Part shown: piece by piece, positions 56,920 through 64,000 of the stretch | How positions within the stretch are numbered: the stretch's first letter is position 1 | Layout of the letters: the number at the start of each line of letters is the position of its first letter | Assembly: GCF_902459615.1 (NCBI RefSeq) | Contig: NZ_CABPSA010000002.1 | Location: forward strand, 1-64,000 | Source of the DNA: Pandoraea commovens | Lineage (GTDB): Bacteria > Pseudomonadota > Gammaproteobacteria > Burkholderiales > Burkholderiaceae | Length of the DNA stretch: 64,000 bases | Direction: 5' to 3' | Notes under the pieces: model-generated | The model's database searches: none | What the model was told of the DNA's origin: nothing | The model's input: the letters and a program-made list of their open reading frames with translations, nothing else | Made by a program: the position numbers and the translations under genes

Positions 56920-58200
56920 ATGAACGTCGAACGGCATAGCCGTCCGGCAGCAGGGGCACGTTGTACAAAGCTATGGGCGATGTCAGGCGATTGGCATGAC
57001 ATGGCACGGGCTATGGGGCGTACCGGCGCGTCTGCACGCCGTGTTGTCCTGACTATCCTGCTGGGCGCTGCCACACTGATGACGGCGAGTCACGCGCTCG
57101 CCCAGACGCCGTCAAGCGCGTCGTCCGCCGCATCCGCCACCGGTGCGGTCGTCGCCCTGCCATCATCGGGCGCGGTCACGCCGATCAAGCCCGCCGTGCC
57201 GATCGGTCAGTCGACCATCGCGCAGGGTGTCGCGCAGCTCAAGGAGCGCTACAACCTCTCGCATGTCTGGCTGCGCACCGAGTCGGACGGCGGCGTCGCG
57301 CTCGAAGCCGCCACGCCGGGCGACGAAGTCCAGCAATTGCTGCCCGTCGCGAGCCTGTCGAAGTCGGTGACGGCTATCGGGATCGCGCTGCTGGTACAGC
57401 AAGGCAAGTTGTCGCTCGACGCCAAACTCAGCGATCTGCTCACCGACTACGCAAAGGAACACGGCAAGCCGCTCGACCCGTCGTTACGCGATCTGACGGT
57501 GCGACGCCTGCTCGCCCACCGCGCGGGGCTCGCAACGAACGGTTTCAACGATCCGGTCAACGGTCTGTTCAGCGGGCTGGCGATCCGTCGTGTGGGCGGT
57601 AGCGCCGACTTCTTCAACTATCTGGATGCGGGCGAGGCCAGCCATTCGACGGGCCGCTCGGACTTCGTCTATTCGAACGTCTCGTATCTGTTGCTCGGGA
57701 TGGTGATCGAGGCGGTGTCCGGCGAGGATTACAAGGACTTCTGCGAGAAGAACATCTTCGCGCCGCTGGGCGTGACGGATGCGAAGCTGCCCGAAAGCTG
57801 GCGTCTGCTTGCACCGTTCGCGGGCTGGCAGATGTCGACGGGCGCGTTGCTCAAAGTGTGGCGCGTGTTCGACGTCCGTCACCCGAGTCTGCTCACGGAG
57901 AAGACGCTGCGCACGTTGTTGCTCGATAAGCAGTCGGGGCCGGTGAATTCGGATCGCGATGTGTATTACACGCTCGGCGTGTTCCTGCTGCCGGGGGCCG
58001 GGGATCGAAGCTATCGCATCAGTCACGACGGCATCGCCGACTTCTTCCGCACGCAGTCGACCTATTACACCGTGGTGGAAAAGACCGTGCCGGGTGACAG
58101 TTGGGCGCTGGTGGTTTCGCCGATTCCGTCGCGCGGCCAGTTCGGTGCGCTGCAACGCGACGTGCGACGCATCATTCGACAGGCGCGTCTGGTGCCTTGA
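56920..58200 (+). CDS. Beta-lactamase-fold serine hydrolase (class C/esterase type), secreted
   Basis: The 426-residue protein has the SxxK motif SLSK (145-148), YSN (251-253) and HDG (369-371) of class C-like serine hydrolases. The signal segment (VVLTILLGAATLMTASHALA) is preceded by 40 residues; GGGGGAG eight bases before the ATG at 56920 supports this start, though a Met nearer the signal could also be used. It may be an esterase, D-peptidase or PBP-like protein rather than a true beta-lactamase. Confidence 0.82.
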   Translation: MNVERHSRPAAGARCTKLWAMSGDWHDMARAMGRTGASARRVVLTILLGAATLMTASHALAQTPSSASSAASATGAVVALPSSGAVTPIKPAVPIGQSTIAQGVAQLKERYNLSHVWLRTESDGGVALEAATPGDEVQQLLPVASLSKSVTAIGIALLVQQGKLSLDAKLSDLLTDYAKEHGKPLDPSLRDLTVRRLLAHRAGLATNGFNDPVNGLFSGLAIRRVGGSADFFNYLDAGEASHSTGRSDFVYSNVSYLLLGMVIEAVSGEDYKDFCEKNIFAPLGVTDAKLPESWRLLAPFAGWQMSTGALLKVWRVFDVRHPSLLTEKTLRTLLLDKQSGPVNSDRDVYYTLGVFLLPGAGDRSYRISHDGIADFFRTQSTYYTVVEKTVPGDSWALVVSPIPSRGQFGALQRDVRRIIRQARLVP

Positions 58201-58624
58201 GGGATGACTCGGCGACGGGGGCGTCGCTGAGGAAATCTGAGAAGTCGCAGACGTACGTCCCCGCAATCAGGCCGCGTTTCTGCGACGCACTCAATTGCTT
58301 GATGCGGTACTCGGCACGCGAGGCCGTCGACCGGTCGGAAAACGACAGTGAGAGCAACACCCGCGACGGCGGATACGCCCGTGTGAAGCGCGCCCCCTTC
58401 CCCGCCACATGCGCCGCATAACGCGCCTCCACGTCGACCGTGATCCCCGTGTAAATGCGTCCACCGGCACACTCCAGCAAATAGAGATACCAGGGCTTCG
58501 GTGCGGCGACGATTGCGACTTCGTTCGTTTCCAACGTCTGAATTTGCTTCTGAAGGGATGCCCGTATTGTAGTCGCACCATCCCATAGACCGAACCATGT
58601 AAGATCGCTGTTCTGGCCCATCAT
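58172..58624 (-). CDS. GIY-YIG nuclease-superfamily protein (UPF0213-like)
   Basis: The domain runs from WYLYLLECAGGRIYTGITVD through ARYAAHVAGKGARFTRAY to AEYRIKQLS, the usual small GIY-YIG layout (YLL, YTG, R, E, K). About 45 residues lie before it, so the start is uncertain (Met at 58642, 58624 or 58621, or a non-ATG start nearer the domain). Its 3' end overlaps the converging serine-hydrolase gene by 29 bases. Function of the family in cells is poorly known. Confidence 0.75.
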   Translation of the reverse strand: MMGQNSDLTWFGLWDGATTIRASLQKQIQTLETNEVAIVAAPKPWYLYLLECAGGRIYTGITVDVEARYAAHVAGKGARFTRAYPPSRVLLSLSFSDRSTASRAEYRIKQLSASQKRGLIAGTYVCDFSDFLSDAPVAESSLKAPDAPVE

Positions 58625-58640
58625 CAAAACGACAAGCGCC

Positions 58641-60095
58641 ATGAACGAAACGGTTTCGTCGGAGACACTGCACGCTTCGAATCTCTTGCGTCGCGAACGA
58701 TTGCGCGCCCGGTTGCGGGCGCTCGGCGGTTACGCCGCGTTCGCGCTTCTCGCACTCGCGCTTTGGGCTGCGAGTCACGGAAGTACAACGCTCGGGCTAT
58801 CGCCCACGGCGGCGCAAGCGGCTGTCCTCGTGCTCTTCACCATTGGCGCGTGGGCGTTCGGTCTGTTCCCCGAACCCGTCACTACGTTGACCTTCTTCCT
58901 GCTCGCAACGCTGCTACACGTCGCGAAGCCCGAAGTCATCTTTGCCGGTTTCCATTCCGCCGCATGGTGGCTCGTCTTCGGCGGTGCCGTCACCGGGCTG
59001 GCCGTGCGCACGACCGGGCTCGGTTCGCGACTTGCGTCCACGGTGTTCGCGCTCAAGCGTCCGACGTACCCCCGCTATGTCGCGTCCGTCATGGTGGCCG
59101 CCGTCGGCCTCGCCTTCGTGATGCCCTCGACCACCGGCCGCATTCTGCTGCTCATCCCCATCGTGCTCGCGCTCGCGGATCGCATCGGTCTCACCGAAGG
59201 GCGACGCGGACGCACCGGTCTCGTGATGATGGTCGCCGCCGCGAGCTACATGCCACCGACGACGATCCTTCCCGCGAACATTCCGAACAGCGTGCTGATG
59301 GGCGCGGCCGACGCCTTCTATGGCGTGAAGCTGCATTACGCGCCGTATCTGCTGCTGCACTTCCCTGTGCTCGGAGCACTCAAGGCAGTCATTCTCGTGT
59401 GGGTCGTCTGTCGTCTGTTTCCGGACGACGGTCCGCTCACGAACACATCCACCACGACCCCGCCTGCGCTGACGAACGACGCCCGCCATCTGTCCATTCT
59501 GCTAGCGCTTGCGCTCGCAGGCTTTGCGACGGACGCATGGCACGGCATCTCCCCCGCGTGGATCTCCGTGGCTGCTGCGATCATTTGTCTGCTGCCCGCG
59601 ATTCATATCGTGACGCCGAAAACCTTCACCGATCAGATGCAGATCACACCGCTCATCTACGTCGCAGGGTTCCTCGGGGTAGGCGCCGTCGTCGCGGATA
59701 GCGGACTGGGAGAGAAAGTTGCGCGGCTATGTCTGGACGCCGTGGGCATGGTGCCCGGCACGCCGGTCATCAATGCTGCATGGCTCATCGCCATCGGCGC
59801 GGCCATCGGGCTTGTGGCGACCCTGCCCGGTCTGCCCGCCGTACTCACACCGCTCGCGGGTCAGCTCTCCACAGCGAGCGGCCTGCCGCTCTACACCGTC
59901 CTGATGCTTCAGGTGCCGGTGTTCTCCACGGTGTTGTTGCCGTATCAAAGCCCGCCGATGATGATTGCGATGCACCTCGGCGGCGTCGGCATGCGCGACG
60001 GCACACGGCTGACCGTCGTGATGACGGTCATCTCGCTCGTGCTGCTTTTCCCGTTGGACTATGTGTGGTGGCGTGTGCTCGGCATGTTGCCGTAA
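58641..60095 (+). CDS. DASS/SLC13-family anion transporter
   Basis: The 484-residue protein has about eleven membrane segments and the two SLC13 helical hairpins with SNT-like motifs (MPSTTGRILLLIP in the first half, LPGLPAVLTPLAG in the second), where the usual Ser-Asn-Thr is replaced by Ser-Thr-Thr and Gly-Leu-Pro. Relatives carry dicarboxylates, citrate or sulfate. It begins divergently from the GIY-YIG gene and its 3' end overlaps the T3SS-linked gene by 37 bases. Confidence 0.82.
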   Translation: MNETVSSETLHASNLLRRERLRARLRALGGYAAFALLALALWAASHGSTTLGLSPTAAQAAVLVLFTIGAWAFGLFPEPVTTLTFFLLATLLHVAKPEVIFAGFHSAAWWLVFGGAVTGLAVRTTGLGSRLASTVFALKRPTYPRYVASVMVAAVGLAFVMPSTTGRILLLIPIVLALADRIGLTEGRRGRTGLVMMVAAASYMPPTTILPANIPNSVLMGAADAFYGVKLHYAPYLLLHFPVLGALKAVILVWVVCRLFPDDGPLTNTSTTTPPALTNDARHLSILLALALAGFATDAWHGISPAWISVAAAIICLLPAIHIVTPKTFTDQMQITPLIYVAGFLGVGAVVADSGLGEKVARLCLDAVGMVPGTPVINAAWLIAIGAAIGLVATLPGLPAVLTPLAGQLSTASGLPLYTVLMLQVPVFSTVLLPYQSPPMMIAMHLGGVGMRDGTRLTVVMTVISLVLLFPLDYVWWRVLGMLP

Positions 60096-60574
60096 GCTAC
60101 CGGAGATGAAGACGACGACGTGTCGCGAGCGGCCATGCGACGCGTCGGAACCCCTTGATGATCGCGGCAGAACACCAGCCAGCGATCGCCGTCCTCGTCG
60201 CGCCAGAATGCGCCTTCGCGCTCCAGAATCGCGCCCAACCGAAGCCTCACTTCACGCAGATGCGCGTCGCTCACGCCCGGCAGAATCATCCCGCGCACGT
60301 AGCTCAGATGCGGCACCGTTCGCAACAACGTACGGATCAGCTGACAGAATCGCCTCACCGCCTGATCGCTTGACCGCGCATCGGCATCCAGCCGGAAATC
60401 GGTAATCGTCAGCACGTAGCCCGCAGCGACTTTGTCGAGACGATGACAAAGGGACAACTCGCCGTTCTCGACGCGTTGTCCCAGAGTAATGTGCATGCGT
60501 TCGCAGACCTCCGCGCGCGCCGTGAAACGGTGAGTCCTGAAAAATGCCGCAACGGCGCGCTCGCAGACTGTCAT
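60059..60574 (-). CDS. Type III secretion-linked protein, possibly LcrR/PcrR-like
   Basis: The 171-residue basic cytoplasmic protein begins 31 bases after the YopD-like gene. Its central part (LSYVRGMILPGVSDAHLREV, RLRLGAILEREGAFW, DGDRWLVF) recalls LcrR/PcrR proteins encoded beside translocator genes. The C-terminal 25 residues are Ser-rich and overlap the end of the DASS gene. The assignment rests on position and weak resemblance. Confidence 0.45.
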   Translation of the reverse strand: MTVCERAVAAFFRTHRFTARAEVCERMHITLGQRVENGELSLCHRLDKVAAGYVLTITDFRLDADARSSDQAVRRFCQLIRTLLRTVPHLSYVRGMILPGVSDAHLREVRLRLGAILEREGAFWRDEDGDRWLVFCRDHQGVPTRRMAARDTSSSSSPVAYGNMPSTRHHT

Positions 60575-60605
60575 GAATGGGTCACTGGATAAGTCACTGG
60601 CTGAG

Positions 60606-61244
60606 TTAGCGGATGGCTTCGTAAAGCTTGGTGAGATGTTGCCCTGCGAGGCCGTACAACTGACGCGTGACCTCGCGCAACTCACCGCTCGCCGCATCGA
60701 TACGCTGACGCAAACGGTCGTTGCTCTTGCGCGTCTCGTCGGTCAGTCCGGTGGCGAACTCGCCGACCACCTCGTTATCGCGTCCCCGGTTCGATAGGTC
60801 GGCGGCCGCAAACTCGAACGCCGGTTTTCCGAACTGTCCGACGCCGCTCACCACACCACCGAACATCTGCCCGATCTCCATCTTGTCGCGCATGCCGTAG
60901 CGCGCACCGATCACACTGCCGCCGAGCGACATGAAGCCCGTGAAGAGCGACCCGCCAGCGGAGGTCATCGCAGACTCGTAGTGCTTCTTGTTGGCGCGAT
61001 ATTTCTCGTCGCGCGCCGCCACGCCTCTCGCGAACAGCATCACGTCGTGACGTGATCGGTACGACTGATCTGTGTTGCGCTCGCCGGCGCGAATTTCCAT
61101 CATCAGCTTCACCAGTTGCATGAGCGTCACCAGTCCGTCGACGGCACGTCCGCCACGATCCGGCATCCGAACATCAGACACCCACGCGCTGCGCTCACTC
61201 TGCGCCGTGGTCTGCCACGACGTCGTCGTTGCTATACCTGCCAT
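60606..61244 (-). CDS. sctB: Type III secretion minor translocator (YopD/SctB-like)
   Basis: The 212-residue protein has one weakly hydrophobic segment (SAGGSLFTGFMSLGGSVIGA, about 95-115) followed by amphipathic helices, as in YopD/BopD/EspB. It lies 62 bases behind the YopB-like gene in the usual chaperone-YopB-YopD order. It is shorter than YopD. With the major translocator it should form the pore in the host membrane. Confidence 0.65.
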   Translation of the reverse strand: MAGIATTTSWQTTAQSERSAWVSDVRMPDRGGRAVDGLVTLMQLVKLMMEIRAGERNTDQSYRSRHDVMLFARGVAARDEKYRANKKHYESAMTSAGGSLFTGFMSLGGSVIGARYGMRDKMEIGQMFGGVVSGVGQFGKPAFEFAAADLSNRGRDNEVVGEFATGLTDETRKSNDRLRQRIDAASGELREVTRQLYGLAGQHLTKLYEAIR

Positions 61245-61306
61245 TTATGTACCCCTTTTTGGAAGACGCGACCGAAGCCGCGTCGATGATCGATAACACG
61301 CACCGC

Positions 61307-62800
61307 TCACGCCATCGAGGCAGCGATGCGAATGCGCACAGCGCCCGTCTTGGTCACCGCGTCGCTGGCCGATTCTGCGATCTCGCCCTGCTGCGCCGAC
61401 AACGTCTCCATGCGTTTGGCGACACGCTTCTTGTCGTCGCCGTTGAGCTCCATCAGGAACTGCAACCACATCATTTCCGTTCCCATGTCGCGCGCCTGGC
61501 GTTGCAGCTTCGCGCGCTGAATGCCGATCGCGCCCGCCGTGATCTCGCGCGCGCCGACCACGCCACCGCGAATCACACCGGAGAGCGACCACATGCCACG
61601 CACGATGGCCCGACGTCCCTGCGAGCCGATCTGCTTGCCGAACGACTTCGTCACATCGGTCGCCGTCACGCGTGCGCCCTTGGCCACTTGCTTGCCCGTC
61701 GACTTGACGACGTTGTCGAACGACCGCGACACCATCCGCTCGACCATCTCCTGCGTGAATTGCTCGGCCATGCGGTTAAAGCCGCGCTTGACCAGATTGC
61801 GCGCAGTGCGCGTGCCGTTCTGCGCGAGCGACTTGCCGACGCGTTTGCCGACTTCCATACCGACCTGATACGAGACCTCGGAGACGACACGCTGTTTGAT
61901 CGCGCCAATCGCTGCGTCGTCACCCGCCTTCACCGCTTTCGTGAGCGCGTCGCCCGCGCCGCCCTTCATCACACGCGTGGCAGTCTTCGTCACCGAGCGA
62001 GATGCCATGAATCCGCGCACCGACGTACCGAAGCCAACGATCATCCCAAGCGCCTGAAACGCCATTTGCGCGTAACCCCACTTCGTCGCTTCCGCCTCGT
62101 ACTTCTCGGCGTTCTTCGGGTCGACGAGCGCCATCGTTTTGTAGACCGCCGCGCCGATGCCCGCAACGCCCGCGCCGACGTCCGCAATACCGCCTGCAAT
62201 CATCAGCGGGTTCATCGTCAGCACGCCGGTCACGACCTTGACGGCGCCGACAACGACATCGATCGCCGCAACGACCCAGTCGAAGATCACACCGAAGATG
62301 CCGCCCTTGCGCGCCTTGTCGGCGTCTTTCGTGGCGGCGTCCATCTGCTCGCGGAATTTCTGGAGGTCTTCCTGCCGCAGCTTGTCCTGACGCTCCGCCA
62401 GCAGCTCCAACGCCTTCTGTGTCGACTTCGCCGTGTCGCCCATCGCTTGCATCGATATCATCGACGCCACCATCACGAGTGTGGACGGATCGAGCGTTTC
62501 GAGACTCGCCAGATCGGTCACACCGAACTGCGATGAGGGACGCATGCCGTCCGCCGCCATCGCATTGCCCAGCGAGTACAGGCGTTGCAGCAAGCGAGCA
62601 AACGCACCCTCCGCGTCTTGCCACGCCCCGGCGTCGGTCGCATCGGGAAGGAAGTCTTCCAACGCGAGCCAATCGTCGGACATCGTGTCGTTTCGCACGG
62701 CATGCGGCGCGGGCGTGTCCGTGCGCTGCCTCGTTGGCTCCCGAACATCACCCAGGGATGACGGACGGTATGCCGCGCCTACTGCGCCAATCACAGTCAT
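61307..62800 (-). CDS. sctE: Type III secretion major translocator (YopB/SctE-like)
   Basis: The 497-residue protein starts in an ATGA overlap with the chaperone gene. It has two hydrophobic stretches (about IFDWVVAAIDVVVGAVKVVT and PLMIAGGIADVGAGVAGIGA; then MAFQALGMIVGFGTSVRGF) between helical, charged flanks, the layout of pore-forming YopB/IpaB/BopB translocators. The mid-part LLAERQDKLRQEDLQKFREQ is a predicted coiled coil. Confidence 0.78.
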   Translation of the reverse strand: MTVIGAVGAAYRPSSLGDVREPTRQRTDTPAPHAVRNDTMSDDWLALEDFLPDATDAGAWQDAEGAFARLLQRLYSLGNAMAADGMRPSSQFGVTDLASLETLDPSTLVMVASMISMQAMGDTAKSTQKALELLAERQDKLRQEDLQKFREQMDAATKDADKARKGGIFGVIFDWVVAAIDVVVGAVKVVTGVLTMNPLMIAGGIADVGAGVAGIGAAVYKTMALVDPKNAEKYEAEATKWGYAQMAFQALGMIVGFGTSVRGFMASRSVTKTATRVMKGGAGDALTKAVKAGDDAAIGAIKQRVVSEVSYQVGMEVGKRVGKSLAQNGTRTARNLVKRGFNRMAEQFTQEMVERMVSRSFDNVVKSTGKQVAKGARVTATDVTKSFGKQIGSQGRRAIVRGMWSLSGVIRGGVVGAREITAGAIGIQRAKLQRQARDMGTEMMWLQFLMELNGDDKKRVAKRMETLSAQQGEIAESASDAVTKTGAVRIRIAASMA

Positions 62801-63324
62801 GTGTTTCCTTTCGATGGAGAAGTTGACAGCGCGTCGCACCGGGCGCGCGCCGAATGTGCGAGCTTGCGATGTTGCGCGTTCTCGCCGCAAAGCCTCAGCG
62901 TCGCGAGGTAGGCCTTCGTCGCGTAAGACGCATTGCCCACGCTCTCGTAACTCATGCCCGCCAGATACGACGGGCGTGGGTCTGCCGCGCGGATCACACC
63001 GGCCTTGGCGAAGCACGGCAGCGCGTCGTCGTGCTGGCCGAGTCGCTGATAGCACAGGCCAAGACCGAACCAGTCGTCGAACGACCATTGGTCGAGCGTG
63101 GCGAGCATGAAATAGACGCGCTGGGCGGCCGCGATCTCGCCTTCCTTGAAGCGCTGAAGCGCGTACGCACGAACACACGCCAGATCGCCTTCGTCCAGAT
63201 CCGCAAGCATGCGCAGCGCGCCGCCCCGCTCGAAGAAGCGCGAGAAGATCGCCGCTGCGTCGGCGGCTGACGCGTCATGCGTCTCACACGCCTGCGCCGA
63301 GGACGTCAATGAAGAAGCGTTCAC
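62797..63324 (-). CDS. sctChaperone: Type III translocator chaperone, SycD/LcrH-like TPR protein
   Basis: The 175-residue protein has three TPR units with the LcrH signature (FFERGGALRMLADLDEGDL, YFMLATLDQWSFDDWFGLGL, FAKAGVIRAADPRPSYLAGM). It keeps the two translocators soluble before secretion. A GTG start overlaps the stop of the upstream gene (GTGA) and its stop overlaps the YopB-like start (ATGA), so the three genes are translationally coupled. Confidence 0.88.
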   Translation of the reverse strand: MNASSLTSSAQACETHDASAADAAAIFSRFFERGGALRMLADLDEGDLACVRAYALQRFKEGEIAAAQRVYFMLATLDQWSFDDWFGLGLCYQRLGQHDDALPCFAKAGVIRAADPRPSYLAGMSYESVGNASYATKAYLATLRLCGENAQHRKLAHSARARCDALSTSPSKGNT

Positions 63325-63947
63325 GAGCGCATCGAGCCGTTGATCTGATTGAGCTGCTGCCCGCGCGAACTGATGATCGTGTTGGCGAGCGTCGAGACGC
63401 CGTTGTATTCCTGCAGGAACTTGTTGATTTCGATGTTCTCGATGGTGCGGCTGTCGGTCGCTTCTTCACCCCGGCTGTCCGCTGCTGCCTTGAGCGCGCG
63501 CAGATGGTCGGCGCGGTAGTCGCCCGACGACCCTGACGGTCCTGAATAACCGTCCTCGCCGATCTTCTTGCTGCGCGACTCCCAGTCCATTAGCGTCTTC
63601 TTCGTGCCACTGTCGTCGATGCTGATCTTGAGGTCGTGCTTGTCGAAAAATTCACGGATACCATCGCCGACTTTGGTCGTTGCCGTCGTGCTGGTGCCGA
63701 GCTTGTTGATGAGCGTCTCGATCTGATTCGCCACATCGCGCGCCTCGCGACCGTGCGCCTGACGCGCGCGCATCGAGTCGATCTTCAGCTTGGCGTCGCC
63801 GCAGCTGGCCTGCATGAGCGTGGCGGCGTGCGCCAGCAACAGCGAGTGAATGTCGACGGTGCGCGCGGACGTCAGCGTGACGTCCGGCGACATCTGCTGC
63901 GAGGCCGACGCGCCGTAGCGATACGCGTTCGATTGGATTGAAGTCAT
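63321..63947 (-). CDS. Putative type III needle-tip/filament protein (Bsp22/LcrV position)
   Basis: The 208-residue hydrophilic protein has no signal peptide, a polar N-terminus typical of secreted T3SS substrates, a Gly/Ser-rich middle (YSGPSGSSGDY) and a helical C-terminus (IEINKFLQEYNGVSTLANTI, ISSRGQQLNQ) like the C-terminal coils of tip and filament proteins. It precedes chaperone, YopB and YopD genes, as LcrV or Bordetella Bsp22 do, and is close to Bsp22 in size. Sequence alone does not prove the family. AGGA precedes the ATG; the upstream part of the operon is outside the window. Confidence 0.5.
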   Translation of the reverse strand: MTSIQSNAYRYGASASQQMSPDVTLTSARTVDIHSLLLAHAATLMQASCGDAKLKIDSMRARQAHGREARDVANQIETLINKLGTSTTATTKVGDGIREFFDKHDLKISIDDSGTKKTLMDWESRSKKIGEDGYSGPSGSSGDYRADHLRALKAAADSRGEEATDSRTIENIEINKFLQEYNGVSTLANTIISSRGQQLNQINGSMRS

Positions 63948-64000
63948 GAGGTCGTTCCTGAATTCGATTAGATATGAGGGAGGCAGACAGAGATGAGACG

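Overview
The window looks like chromosomal DNA of a betaproteobacterium of the Burkholderiaceae, and the gene mix (phenylacetate catabolism, MprF-VirJ, a type III translocon, Nfr/Alg-type polysaccharide genes, fused indolepyruvate oxidoreductase) suggests something close to Pandoraea. This is inferred from GC-rich coding sequence and gene families; no 16S or genome comparison was possible. About 46 protein genes are supported. No tRNA, rRNA, CRISPR array or intact insertion sequence was found.

Layout. 1-0.4 kb: left edge with a minus-strand sigma70-type promoter, probably the leader side of a stable-RNA operon lying outside the window. 0.4-8.5 kb: a phospholipase-D-family lipoprotein, a complete iron-regulated cell-surface signalling unit (ECF sigma, FecR, TonB-dependent receptor), an M24 peptidase and a GlxA-type regulator. 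8.5-9.1 kb: an AT-richer gap holding a frameshifted remnant of an IS3-family transposase. 9.1-24.9 kb: a large exopolysaccharide locus. 25.1-30.7 kb: paaABCDE, a DUF1835 gene and a paaR-type TetR gene, with a promoter whose spacer is a perfect palindrome. 31-51.6 kb: mostly housekeeping genes (acetyltransferase, Lrp, fused indolepyruvate oxidoreductase, malic enzyme, MFS carrier, pyrE, crcB, XRE regulator with divergent methyltransferase, parvulin, gamma-carbonic anhydrase-like protein, BASS transporter, DEAD-box helicase, LysR, NCS2 permease). 51.9-56.4 kb: a virJ/acvB-mprF operon for aminoacyl-phosphatidylglycerol metabolism. 56.9-60.1 kb: a beta-lactamase-fold serine hydrolase, a GIY-YIG protein and a DASS transporter. 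60.1-64 kb: a type III secretion translocon block that runs off the right edge.

The locus that most deserves attention is 9.1-24.9 kb. It combines WecB (supplies UDP-ManNAc), an NfrB-type synthase with a C-terminal MshEN c-di-GMP-binding domain, a BcsB-like periplasmic partner, an NfrA-type TPR/outer-membrane protein, and an alginate-style acylation module (AlgF, two AlgJ/AlgX-like SGNH proteins, an AlgI-like MBOAT protein). Inserted between the SGNH genes and the MBOAT gene are an FkbH-like HAD/acyltransferase and an acyl carrier protein, followed by a VOC epimerase-like gene. The reading proposed here is a c-di-GMP-gated ManNAc polysaccharide carrying an acyl group (possibly glyceryl) delivered by a carrier protein, in a relay formally like DltA-DltC-DltB-DltD of Gram-positive teichoic acid alanylation. 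A convergent DUF4434 lipoprotein is a candidate glycan hydrolase. The individual families are known; the combination and the proposed donor are inference.
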